Assembly (NCBI GenBank): GCA_002727195.1 | Contig: PBWH01000030.1 | Coordinates: forward strand, 68,112-132,111 | Direction: 5' to 3' | Length of the DNA stretch: 64,000 bases | Origin: Gemmatimonadota bacterium | GTDB taxonomy: Bacteria > Latescibacterota > UBA2968 | Shown here: one piece after another, positions 34,811 to 42,746 of the stretch | Layout of the letters: each line of letters begins with the position of its first letter | Numbering within the stretch: the first letter of the stretch is position 1 | The notes under the pieces: generated by a model | Database searches by the model: none | What the model was told of the DNA's origin: nothing | The model's input: only the letters and a program-made list of their open reading frames with translations | Position numbers and translations under genes: made by a program

Positions 34811-35521
34811 TCACATCAACGGGGTGCGCACATTGACCTGAACGGTATGAGCCTGCTTAGGCTGCCGCAAAAGGAACAGGATCGCCTCGGCGATGTCTTC
34901 GGCTTGCGTCAGGTGTTCGAGCACGTCGTCCGGGTGGTTGTCTCGTCGCATTTTCGTGTCCGTGGGCCCCGGGCAGACGACCGACGCCTTCACACCGTGC
35001 GGCTTGCCCTCGACGTCTGTCACTTCGGTGAAACCGGCGACACCGAACTTGGATGCGCAGTACGCGCCTCCTCTGGGGTGGCCTCGTACCCCGGAAATCG
35101 ACGACACGTTCACGATATGGCCCGATCCCCGGTCGCACATGTGCTGGAAAACCGCCTGCGTACAGACGAATGTGCCTGTCAGGTTCACCTGGAGGTTGGC
35201 CTGCCAGTCCTCCATCCGGATCTGGGGGATCGGATTGTGGATGGCGACGCCGGCATTGTTCACCAGGATGTCCACTTTGCCGAAGCGTTCGATGGCCTCG
35301 GACACAATGACGGAGATTTGATCCGGCTCGACCACATCCGCCGCCCTCGCCAGACAGGTCCCGCCGGCCTCCTCGATCTCACGCGCGACTGAGGAAATCT
35401 CGTCCTCGCTGCGCGCGACCACCACAACCTGCGCCCCCGCTTCGGCGAGCTGAATCGCAGTGCACCGGCCGATCCCGCGGCCCCCACCCGTCACGATGGC
35501 ACACGCTCCGTTCAGTTCCAT
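34811..35521 (-). CDS. Short-chain dehydrogenase/reductase
   Basis: A 236-residue classical SDR. It has the cofactor motif TGGGRGIG at residues 11-18, NNAG near 88, the catalytic Ser in NVSSISG, and YCASK with catalytic Tyr and Lys near 153. ATG 35521 has GGAGG four bases upstream. Immediately before that ribosome site lies the terminator of the PhyH gene, so expression may depend on read-through. Probably oxidises or reduces a sugar or sugar-acid hydroxyl. Confidence 0.92.
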   Translation of the reverse strand: MELNGACAIVTGGGRGIGRCTAIQLAEAGAQVVVVARSEDEISSVAREIEEAGGTCLARAADVVEPDQISVIVSEAIERFGKVDILVNNAGVAIHNPIPQIRMEDWQANLQVNLTGTFVCTQAVFQHMCDRGSGHIVNVSSISGVRGHPRGGAYCASKFGVAGFTEVTDVEGKPHGVKASVVCPGPTDTKMRRDNHPDDVLEHLTQAEDIAEAILFLLRQPKQAHTVQVNVRTPLM

Positions 35522-35530
35522 GCAGCCTCC

Positions 35531-35567
35531 AAATGAAGAAGGCAGGGCTCGTGGTGAAGCCCTGCCT
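35531..35567 (-). terminator. Terminator after the PhyH gene, abutting the SDR ribosome site
   Basis: A 9-bp perfect stem GGCAGGGCT/AGCCCTGCC (35558-35566 with 35541-35549), followed on the minus strand by TTCTTCATTT. The next base begins GGAGG of the SDR gene. Confidence 0.7.
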
Positions 35568-35587
35568 CGTTCGGTACCTCTGTCCGG

Positions 35588-36481
35588 CTACGCCGGAACC
35601 TGTTCTCGCTTCTCGATCGTCGTCAGCCGCTTTCTTCGGTGGAGCGCGACCTCGGAGCCCACGCCATCCGAAGCCTCTCCGGTCTCCCGGTCGAGGAATA
35701 GCGGGAATTCGCTGGCCGGTGGCTTCGTCCGAGCATACCCACCGTCATATGATCGCATGATGATGCGCTGCTCGCGGTTCAGCGTGGCCAGCCAGTTGGG
35801 ATCCGACTTGTATCGATCTGCTTCGCAGACCCAGGATGGACAGTAGGCCAGGAAGATGTTCTTCCGAACGACATCGGAGTGGTTGGGCTCGACCCGGTGC
35901 CACGTGTTACAGTGCATCAGGGTCATCGTGCCCTTTGGCACCTTCAGGATCAGTTCTCCCGGTACGCTGTCGTGGGTGTCATAGTGGTCGAAATACTGCT
36001 GCCGATGGCTGCCTGGCATACAGACGAAGTTGCCCATCTCTGCTTCGGGCAGATCCGTCAGCCAATACGAGACCTTGATTTGCATCGGCATCTCAGGGGC
36101 AAAAACACCGTAAGGAACGGCTCTGGCACCGTCAGGATGCCACATGTTGTGGCTCCCGTCGCGTGGACGCATAAAGATCTGTGAGATGTGCAGCTTGAGC
36201 AGTTCCCCGTAGACATCGTGCATGTAGCCGACGTGCCGGTCGTGGTCGATCAGCTCGGCAAACTCGGGATAGCGCTCTACGATGTTGTTCGGCCCGAAGT
36301 GCTTGCTGGGATCATACTTGGGGTCGTTCGCCGCGGCGCGGTCGATCATCTCGACGTATCGGTCGACCTCGTCGTCTGACAGGGCATTCTCGATGACCAG
36401 GAACCCGTCTTCCATGAACTGATCCCACTGTTCCTCAGAAAAACCGGGTGGGGCAAGACGGTAGGTTTCGGTGTCGCTCAT
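35588..36481 (-). CDS. Phytanoyl-CoA dioxygenase (PhyH)-family oxygenase
   Basis: A 297-residue Fe(II)/2-oxoglutarate-dependent dioxygenase. The iron ligands are WHPDG (HxD) near residue 114 and the distal His in NTWHRVEPN near 197; Arg for 2-oxoglutarate follows. The N-terminus FMEDGFLVIENALSDDEVD is the usual PhyH opening. The substrate class is wide (hydroxylation of small molecules or lipids). ATG 36481 has GGAGG five bases upstream, and a TTGAAC-16-TATCAT promoter-like pair (36496-36523) lies close before it. Confidence 0.9.
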   Translation of the reverse strand: MSDTETYRLAPPGFSEEQWDQFMEDGFLVIENALSDDEVDRYVEMIDRAAANDPKYDPSKHFGPNNIVERYPEFAELIDHDRHVGYMHDVYGELLKLHISQIFMRPRDGSHNMWHPDGARAVPYGVFAPEMPMQIKVSYWLTDLPEAEMGNFVCMPGSHRQQYFDHYDTHDSVPGELILKVPKGTMTLMHCNTWHRVEPNHSDVVRKNIFLAYCPSWVCEADRYKSDPNWLATLNREQRIIMRSYDGGYARTKPPASEFPLFLDRETGEASDGVGSEVALHRRKRLTTIEKREQVPA

Positions 36482-36570
36482 GTGTCCTCCGGTGGATGAT
36501 AACAGAGACTACCTATGGTTCAACGATCTTGCCTCTGAAGTCAAGCAAAACAGGCGGCAGGTCTATGCCG

Positions 36571-36611
36571 AAACAACAAGAAAGCCCCAACAGTGCCGGA
36601 CCGTCGGGGCT
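36571..36611 (-). terminator. Terminator of yajQ
   Basis: Minus-strand stem of AGCCCCGAC (36603-36611) with GTTGGGGCT (36583-36591, one G-U pair), then TTCTTGTTGTTT. Confidence 0.75.
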
Positions 36612-36634
36612 GACCTGAATCTCCCACGGATGTG

Positions 36635-37126
36635 TCAGTCCCTCATGTTCACAAATTGCAGCGGCACCCCGTAGTCTCCCGATTTCAGGAGCGAGATCAC
36701 CGACTGAAGGTCATCCCGCTTCTTCCCCGAGACGCGGAGCTCGTCTCCCTGGATGGAGACCTGCACCTTGAGCTTGGAGTCTTTCACGTCTTTGACGATG
36801 CGCTTCCCGATGTCCTGCTCGATCCCTTCCTGAATCAGGACTTCCCTCCGCAGGGTCTTTCCGCCGGCTGCCTCGACATCCTTGAAGTCCAAACAAGCCA
36901 CGTCCACTTTCCGCCTGGTTGCGTGGTTGATCAGGATGTCACGGACGGCTTCCATCTTCATTTCGTCCTCGGTCCGGACAAGGACACGGTTCGTCTTGCT
37001 GTCCCATTCCACTTCCGTGTTCGACCCACGGAAATCGTAGCGCTGCAGGATCTCCTTGCTGGCATTGTTAACCGTGTTCGCGATCTCTTGCATATCGACT
37101 TTGTTCACGACGTCGAACGAAGGCAT
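36635..37126 (-). CDS. yajQ: YajQ-family nucleotide-binding protein
   Basis: A 163-residue YajQ/UPF0234 protein. The N-terminus MPSFDVVNKVDMQEIANTVN, FRGSNTEVE near residue 32 and KTLRREVLIQEGIEQDIGK near residue 90 are nearly diagnostic; length is exactly typical. Some homologs bind cyclic di-GMP and act as regulators; others have proposed RNA-related roles. It is transcribed alone, with its own terminator. Together with the PilZ protein it hints at cyclic di-GMP signalling in this organism. Confidence 0.95.
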   Translation of the reverse strand: MPSFDVVNKVDMQEIANTVNNASKEILQRYDFRGSNTEVEWDSKTNRVLVRTEDEMKMEAVRDILINHATRRKVDVACLDFKDVEAAGGKTLRREVLIQEGIEQDIGKRIVKDVKDSKLKVQVSIQGDELRVSGKKRDDLQSVISLLKSGDYGVPLQFVNMRD

Positions 37127-37203
37127 TTCTTACTCCCCTTGCGTCAGTTCAGGCTCTTTTAGTTGCCGCCCCGGAAGTTCGCTTACTAATGGCGCGCGTG
37201 TAC

Positions 37204-37267
37204 ACTGTTCACCCCGAGTGCCCGGAGCCGCGTCCTGACGCGGTGGAGGGTGTATCGAGGGACGGTC
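37204..37267 (+). repeat. Dispersed intergenic REP-like element, copy 2
   Basis: Begins ACTGTTCACCCCGAGTGCCC and ends TATCGAGGGACGGTC, matching the element at 3808-3867 base for base over most of both arms, with a longer inner hairpin (CCGCGTCCTGACGCGG). Located between yajQ and the hydrolase gene. Confidence 0.6.
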
Positions 37268-37317
37268 ATAGACCCCACAAATAGGTAGACGAACCTCTGG
37301 GACACGATTCTAGAGGT

Positions 37318-38466
37318 TCAGGTCTTCAGCCAGCGGTCGAACCAGTCGAATGCATCGGTCTGCATCTCCAGGTCGAACTTGTGCGGGCCGGGATAGAAGG
37401 TACAGGAATATCGATCGGCCGCGTCGGCTTTCTCGTAGATCTCCCGCAACATCCTGTCGGCTCGCTCCATCTCGGGCAGGGTGAAAAGCTGATCCTCACG
37501 GTCATTCAGGACCATCGTGGGGAGCGGGACTCGGAGCCCGAGGATCTCGCAGTAGTCCAGGTCTTTCGGCAACAGAGGAACGTAAATCATCCAGGTGTGG
37601 GTGTGACACTTGTTGAACAGGTAGTCACGCCACGTCGTACACATGCCAACGCAGACCGCACATTTGATTCGATCGTCCATCCCGCCCAGGAAGGTCGTCC
37701 GTAGGCCGCCACCGGACAGACCGCCACATCCCAAATTCTCATCATCCACATCAGGCCGGGCTGCAAGCACGTCGAGTGCGCGCTGATCCTCTTCAAGGAA
37801 TACGCCTGGCCACGTGGTCCCACCACAGAACAGGGATTTCGCCACGATGGACTCGTGATCGGCCGCCCAGCGGTTGTAGGCGTGGATGTTCTCTTCGTCT
37901 TCCGGATTCTCATCGCTCAGTCCATCCCGGATCCGCTCGGAGACATCAGCCAGCCGGACCCGCCGGCTCGCAAACGGAAACGTATCGTGGACGAGAACAG
38001 CATACCCCTGCTTGGCCAGTTCATTCGCCCACGCGACGCCACCGTAGTAGTGATCGTGGTGTGCCTCGATCAACGGGTGGGGCTCATCCGATGTCCGAGT
38101 GATCTTTCGTTTCCCGAAGTACTTCCTGCCACCATGACAATGCAGTCCCAGAACCGCTGGCAGGGGGCCGGACGCGCCCTCCGGCTTCAGGAAGATCGCT
38201 TCTGTCCTGGGCCCCATGGCCAGCTGCCACGACAGCTCCTCGATGTGAAGACCGTCGTATACGAACTGATTGTCCACCCTGACATCCGACGCGGGCCCCA
38301 ATTCGGGCTGCGACAGACAGGTCTTGAGCCGTCCACGAGCCTGGCCTCGCCACGCCTCTACGTCCTCGAACTCGGGCTGCAGGAACGACAGGCGGGCCGG
38401 CCCGTCGCCGATCAGTCCCGCAGCCCAAGGCCCATAGGCCCCCATCATGTTCTCTTGCACGGTCAC
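37318..38466 (-). CDS. Alpha/beta hydrolase (dienelactone hydrolase/acetyl xylan esterase-like)
   Basis: A 382-residue alpha/beta hydrolase. The oxyanion-hole region is LGLHCHGG, the nucleophile elbow is GGLSGGG (GxSxG), the acid is in LNDREDQLF, and the catalytic His in GPHKFD near the C-terminus. Related proteins deacetylate or cleave carbohydrate esters. GTG 38466 overlaps the stop of the upstream Gfo/Idh gene in GTGA, so the two are translationally coupled; the longer frame lies inside that gene. Confidence 0.8.
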   Translation of the reverse strand: MTVQENMMGAYGPWAAGLIGDGPARLSFLQPEFEDVEAWRGQARGRLKTCLSQPELGPASDVRVDNQFVYDGLHIEELSWQLAMGPRTEAIFLKPEGASGPLPAVLGLHCHGGRKYFGKRKITRTSDEPHPLIEAHHDHYYGGVAWANELAKQGYAVLVHDTFPFASRRVRLADVSERIRDGLSDENPEDEENIHAYNRWAADHESIVAKSLFCGGTTWPGVFLEEDQRALDVLAARPDVDDENLGCGGLSGGGLRTTFLGGMDDRIKCAVCVGMCTTWRDYLFNKCHTHTWMIYVPLLPKDLDYCEILGLRVPLPTMVLNDREDQLFTLPEMERADRMLREIYEKADAADRYSCTFYPGPHKFDLEMQTDAFDWFDRWLKT

Positions 38467-39464
38467 ACCGATCCCGTCTCCAGATAGGTCTTGAAATCGA
38501 CAACCACACCGTGTTCGGACGCGGCGCCGCACCCCTCGACCATGGCGACGGTCGTGAGATTATTGCGCCCGGAGAATTCTGGCTCAACGCCATCACTCAG
38601 GTATTTGTTCCATTCATTCATGATCACGGTCGTCGAGTCTGGACACTCGTCCAGCGGGATTTCTTCTTCTTCGTCCTTCTCTCGATGCTTCAGGGTCAGC
38701 TTTCCCCCGTCCAGCTCGAGTGTTCCCCCCTCAGTATCGATGCGGGTCATCTTGGCACCCTTGTGCGACTCGAAACAGCAGAGATACCCACACGTTGCGC
38801 CACCCTCGAACTCGATCCAGGCGTGAGCACCCGCGCCGGCCTTGTAAGGACTCCAGGAAGGGTTGAAGTCATGTGCCCACATGCGTTTCGGGGTATCTGC
38901 AAACATGAACCGCATCGTGTCGAAGTCGTGTATTCCGCGCTCCCAGAGGTAAGCGTGATCGTCTTCACCGGAATGATGGACGCCCTTCTTCCGCCAGCTC
39001 AGAGCCATGTGCATACCGAAACAGGGCTTCCCATAGACCTCGTCACGGATCAGCCGATTGAGCGTTACGGCACCTGCATTATACTTCGCGTTCTGCGACA
39101 CACAGATCGTAACGCCGTTCTTCTCTGCCTCCTCCACCAGCATCCTGGAGTCAGCCAGGGTCTTGGTGAAGGGCTTCTCTACCAGGACGTGTTTCCCGTC
39201 TCTAAGTGCCTCCAGGCAGTGTTCCGTATGCAGATCTGGAGGGGTGATGACAACGACGGCATCTGCTTCGACGTTGTTGAGCGCCTGGTCGAGTGTGCGA
39301 AAGCACGAGGACTCCGGGAGCCCCGTGACGCCCATCGCCGTTTCGAGATGGTCTTCTCGAATATCCACGAGCGCGACACTCTGGTAGTCGTCCCGATTCG
39401 GAACCATATTCACCGACCATTTCCCTCTGCCGCCAACGCCGATGTGGATGAGTCTGTGTGCCAT
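38463..39464 (-). CDS. Gfo/Idh/MocA-family oxidoreductase
   Basis: A 333-residue NAD(P)-dependent sugar oxidoreductase. The Rossmann start is LIHIGVGGRGKW, the catalytic EKP is in LVEKPFTKT near residue 95, and WERGIHDFDTMRFM near 180 provides the active-site HxxD-like segment. ATG 39464 is preceded by AGGAGG. It is coupled to the hydrolase downstream and divergent from an enolase-family gene. Likely oxidises a sugar or cyclitol. Confidence 0.9.
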   Translation of the reverse strand: MAHRLIHIGVGGRGKWSVNMVPNRDDYQSVALVDIREDHLETAMGVTGLPESSCFRTLDQALNNVEADAVVVITPPDLHTEHCLEALRDGKHVLVEKPFTKTLADSRMLVEEAEKNGVTICVSQNAKYNAGAVTLNRLIRDEVYGKPCFGMHMALSWRKKGVHHSGEDDHAYLWERGIHDFDTMRFMFADTPKRMWAHDFNPSWSPYKAGAGAHAWIEFEGGATCGYLCCFESHKGAKMTRIDTEGGTLELDGGKLTLKHREKDEEEEIPLDECPDSTTVIMNEWNKYLSDGVEPEFSGRNNLTTVAMVEGCGAASEHGVVVDFKTYLETGSV

Positions 39465-39547
39465 AGTGCCTCCTGATGTGTTGCGAGATAGGTCGAGCGC
39501 AAGAAAGCACGACCGTGACGGTGAGACAAGCGTCATCGGCCCTTGGC

Positions 39548-39576
39548 TTGACGCCGCGCCACGGTGGATGTAATCT
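39548..39576 (+). promoter_or_regulatory. Promoter for the enolase-family gene at 39603
   Basis: TTGACG (39548-39553) and TAATCT (39571-39576) with 17-base spacing and a TG directly before the -10, 26 bases before the ATG. Confidence 0.5.
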
Positions 39577-39602
39577 GCCGAGAATCACTCACGGAGGAAC
39601 GC

Positions 39603-40850
39603 ATGAAAATCGAAAACATCGCGTTTACGCACCTCGATATACCGTTCACAGCGCACGCGAACAAGCACCTGAAGTACTGGCTCCCCCATTGGCGGATCGT
39701 AGAACTATGCACCGTCACCCTGACGGGGGGCGTCAAGGGCTATGGCGAGACGATCCCCAACTACACGTGGTCCAAAGTGCCGGAAGACGTTTATGATCGC
39801 ACACTCGGGCGGCGCGCAGCAGAGATGATGTGGGAGGACTCGCTCGGGGCAGGCGTTCAGATGGCCCTCTTTGATGCAGTGGGCAAAGCACTCGGCGTTC
39901 CCGTCCACGCCCTCCTGGGTACGAAGATCCGGGACTGGTGCCCGATATCATGGTGGAACATGGACATGCCACCCGAGGGGTGGGAGGAAGAGTGTCGGCA
40001 GGCAGTCGCGGCCGGATACACGAGTGCCAAGCTGAAGGCACGGCCCTGGTTCGACCTGTCGGCAGCCGTAAAGGCGGTCCAGGATGCGGTCCCGTCTGGT
40101 TTCCACCTGGATTTGGACTACAACGGAACCCTGGCCAATGCAGCCAACGCGATCCCTCACCTGACGAAAATGGAAACATTCGAGGAGATCGCGATGATCG
40201 AGACCCCGATTCCCCAGAACGACGTCGCCGGAAACCGGCAAATCCGTGCCCGTACATCAAAGCCGATCGCGATGCACTATGGAAACCCACCGGCGATGAC
40301 CACCATGAAGGAAGACGTCGCCGATGGGTTCGTACTCTGTGCAGGAGCCACCCGACTGAGCAGGCATGCAGCCGTGTGCGACGAGGCCAATAAGCCGTTC
40401 TGGCTACAACTGGTCGGAACGGGCATCACGACTGCCTGGGCTGCACATCAGGGGGCGGTCCTCCCCCAGGCCAAGTGGCCGGCCATCACGTGCATGAACA
40501 TCTGGGAATCCCAGTTGCTCAAGGCCGATCATGAAATCCGCGGAGGCTTCTACCCGGTGCCGACGAGAGCGGGACTGGGCGTCACGATCGACCGGGACGC
40601 TGTCAAACGATACACCGTCGACTACGCGTGGGCAGACCCGCCGCGTCATCTGTATGAGTACCTCAGGCAGAGCGGTGAGCGGACACGATACACCTGCAGC
40701 AAGCAGGATCTCCATCACGTGTATCCGAAAGACGCTCAGCCGATTTCAGAACCTGGATCGACGCTGCGGGTTGTCGAGGATGATGAGTCGGAATCGTTTG
40801 CGTCGCTGTGGAAACAAGCTTCCAAGGACACTGCCAGAACGGGTACCTGA
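39603..40850 (+). CDS. Enolase-superfamily protein with atypical metal site
   Basis: A 415-residue mandelate racemase/muconate lactonizing-type protein. The capping domain has YGETIPNYTW; the barrel carries a KxK base motif (SAKLKARPW), a first ligand in HLDLDYNGT and a second in IAMIETPIPQND. Where the third acidic ligand normally stands (GGE), it has PIAMHYGNPP. Metal binding or chemistry may therefore differ from known members. The C-terminus is about 40 residues longer than usual. ATG 39603 has GGAGG five bases upstream. Convergent with the TPR gene. Confidence 0.85.
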   Translation: MKIENIAFTHLDIPFTAHANKHLKYWLPHWRIVELCTVTLTGGVKGYGETIPNYTWSKVPEDVYDRTLGRRAAEMMWEDSLGAGVQMALFDAVGKALGVPVHALLGTKIRDWCPISWWNMDMPPEGWEEECRQAVAAGYTSAKLKARPWFDLSAAVKAVQDAVPSGFHLDLDYNGTLANAANAIPHLTKMETFEEIAMIETPIPQNDVAGNRQIRARTSKPIAMHYGNPPAMTTMKEDVADGFVLCAGATRLSRHAAVCDEANKPFWLQLVGTGITTAWAAHQGAVLPQAKWPAITCMNIWESQLLKADHEIRGGFYPVPTRAGLGVTIDRDAVKRYTVDYAWADPPRHLYEYLRQSGERTRYTCSKQDLHHVYPKDAQPISEPGSTLRVVEDDESESFASLWKQASKDTARTGT

Positions 40851-40890
40851 GGCATAACTGGAAAGGAGCGCCGAGATGACTCTCCCTTTG

Positions 40891-41949
40891 TTATCGGCCA
40901 AGGGCTGCGCGCAGCTTCTGTGCTAGCACCTCGACCTGGTATCGCCGATCACCCTCCTCGGCACATAGCAGGTAAGCGTCATATGCATCGAGAGCCTCGG
41001 ACAACCGTCGATTCCCAATCAGGGCCGTCGCGAGGTATAGATAGCCGTCGACGAAGCCCACATCAAGCTCGATCGCGCGACGATACGACGCGATGGCTTC
41101 ATCGTGGCGCCCCAGTGAATCATACGCAACAGCGAGGTTGTAGTGCAGGGCAGCATCGTCCGGAGCCTCTGCCAGGACCTCTCCGTACAACCTCGCAGCC
41201 TCCGAAAATTCTCCTGAAGCCGCATAGACGTCGGCCAACTTTCTGACCACTTGTGGCGATGCCCCCACGCTGCGGTCGATCGCAATCAAGTAAGCCTCAC
41301 GGGAATCCAGAAAGTCTCCACGCGACTGATACGCATTGCCCAGGTCGGACCAGGGCTCTGGGCGCGTCGAATCGGCGGCTGCCGCAGCACGAAGATGAGA
41401 AATAAGACGCTCGAGATCGCCCGTGGATTTGTAGTGGCTGGCCAGCGCAATGTGGGCGTGATACGGCATTCCGGTGACCGCCTCACGATACGCGTCCAGC
41501 GAATCCTCGATCTGCCCGAGGGTGCAGTAGACGCGACCGAGCGAGATCCAGGCTGACCAGAGATCGGGATCCTGGTCCACAGCTTGCCTCAAGCTCGCTG
41601 CTGCGTCGGCCGGACGACCGACAGCGGCCTCTGCCAGCCCGAGATTGGCGTAAGCCTCGGGACACTCGGGTTTCAGGTCGATCGCCCGGCGCAAGGCAAT
41701 CACGGCTCCCCGGTAGAACCCGGTCTTGATGAAGCTGGCACCCAACCCAAAGTGGGCTTCGGTGTAGTTCGGCCAATCCTGTACCGCCAGCTGATACTCT
41801 TCTACCGCATCCTGATACTGCTCCTGGGCGTAGAAGCCCACCGCCTTGTCATAGTGAGCGATTGCCTGGCCACGATCAGAGCTCGGAGTCGGCGCCGTCA
41901 CGCACGAGAGGAAGAGCAGGCAGATCGCCGGAGTAAAATGGCGTTTCAC
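40891..41949 (-). CDS. TPR-repeat lipoprotein
   Basis: A 352-residue exported lipoprotein: signal VKRHFTPAICLLFLSC with lipobox LSC, then about nine tetratricopeptide repeats (YANLGLAEAAVGRPADAAAS, LHYNLAVAYDSLGRHDEAI and similar). TPR proteins scaffold protein complexes, so an envelope assembly role is likely. GTG 41949 gives the natural signal peptide; the open frame extends 13 codons upstream. No operon partner; the next gene is on the same strand beyond a terminator. Confidence 0.85.
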   Translation of the reverse strand: MKRHFTPAICLLFLSCVTAPTPSSDRGQAIAHYDKAVGFYAQEQYQDAVEEYQLAVQDWPNYTEAHFGLGASFIKTGFYRGAVIALRRAIDLKPECPEAYANLGLAEAAVGRPADAAASLRQAVDQDPDLWSAWISLGRVYCTLGQIEDSLDAYREAVTGMPYHAHIALASHYKSTGDLERLISHLRAAAAADSTRPEPWSDLGNAYQSRGDFLDSREAYLIAIDRSVGASPQVVRKLADVYAASGEFSEAARLYGEVLAEAPDDAALHYNLAVAYDSLGRHDEAIASYRRAIELDVGFVDGYLYLATALIGNRRLSEALDAYDAYLLCAEEGDRRYQVEVLAQKLRAALGR

Positions 41950-42035
41950 TGAATCGTCCGTTGTTGAGTGAGTCCTGTGGTCCTGCAAGAGTCGCGGAAA
42001 ACAGTCTAACCGTCAATGGGGGCCGGATGAGAGCG

Positions 42036-42080
42036 CATAAACGCAAAGAGGCGAGCCACCCATTGGATAGACTCGCCTCT
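42036..42080 (-). terminator. Terminator of the DUF1854/ABC operon
   Basis: Minus-strand stem AGAGGCGAG/CTCGCCTCT (42072-42080 with 42047-42055), followed by TTTGCGTTTAT. Confidence 0.75.
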
Positions 42081-42100
42081 TGACCCGTTCTGGAGCCAGA

Positions 42101-42682
42101 TCAGAGTACTGTATCGATCAAGGACCGACTTCGCTTGTCCAGGCGTGTCAGGTCGCTGAACTCGAATCGATTTCCATCGACGTCGAGGATAAACAACCTC
42201 GTATCACCGAGCCATTGGGCGTTCTCGGCCACATTCTTGGCCACGAACTCTCGTCGACCCCGGTCTGTTTCGACATCCCAATACGAGACGCCATACTCGT
42301 TCCGCAGGTTGACGATCTCTGACACATATGCCGTCAGATACCGCGTATCCAACTCCTCCCTGACGATCGCATGATTCTCCTCCCGAAGTTCCGCCAGGCC
42401 CTTGACCATACAGATCGCTTCATCCTTCACGTCCAGGAAGCAGATATAGCGATCCGGCTCTGATAGCGGCGCGGCACGCACGACCTTCACCCGCGTATAT
42501 GACCGATCACCCTCGATGGTCATCCGTAAACGCCACGCGGGTTCTCGAAACAGTCGGATGGCACCGGCCTCTACTGTTTCAGGATGGATCGTCTCAATCG
42601 GTGAAGGCTTCCAATCGAACTTCTTGGCCTGCACCTTCTCGACTTCTTCTTCAACTTCCGGCTCCATAACCACGGCTTCCAT
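42101..42682 (-). CDS. DUF1854 protein
   Basis: A 193-residue soluble protein. Matching family features are the RLFREPAWRLRMTIEGDRSY opening, VVRAAPLSEPDRYICFLD, CMVKGLAELREENHAIVREE near residue 100 and DVETDRGRREFVAKNVAEN near 145. DUF1854 proteins occur next to a dedicated ABC exporter, for example in cyanophycin-associated clusters. Here it follows two such exporters on the same strand. An extra acidic N-terminus (MEPEVEEEVEKV) precedes the domain. ATG 42682 has GAGG six bases upstream. Probably an accessory subunit or regulator of the transporters. Confidence 0.82.
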   Translation of the reverse strand: MEAVVMEPEVEEEVEKVQAKKFDWKPSPIETIHPETVEAGAIRLFREPAWRLRMTIEGDRSYTRVKVVRAAPLSEPDRYICFLDVKDEAICMVKGLAELREENHAIVREELDTRYLTAYVSEIVNLRNEYGVSYWDVETDRGRREFVAKNVAENAQWLGDTRLFILDVDGNRFEFSDLTRLDKRSRSLIDTVL

Positions 42683-42746
42683 TGTTCGCCTCGGATTTCC
42701 TTTCTAATTCTCGTATTCGTTCGCGGTCAGGACAAGCATGAATCGA

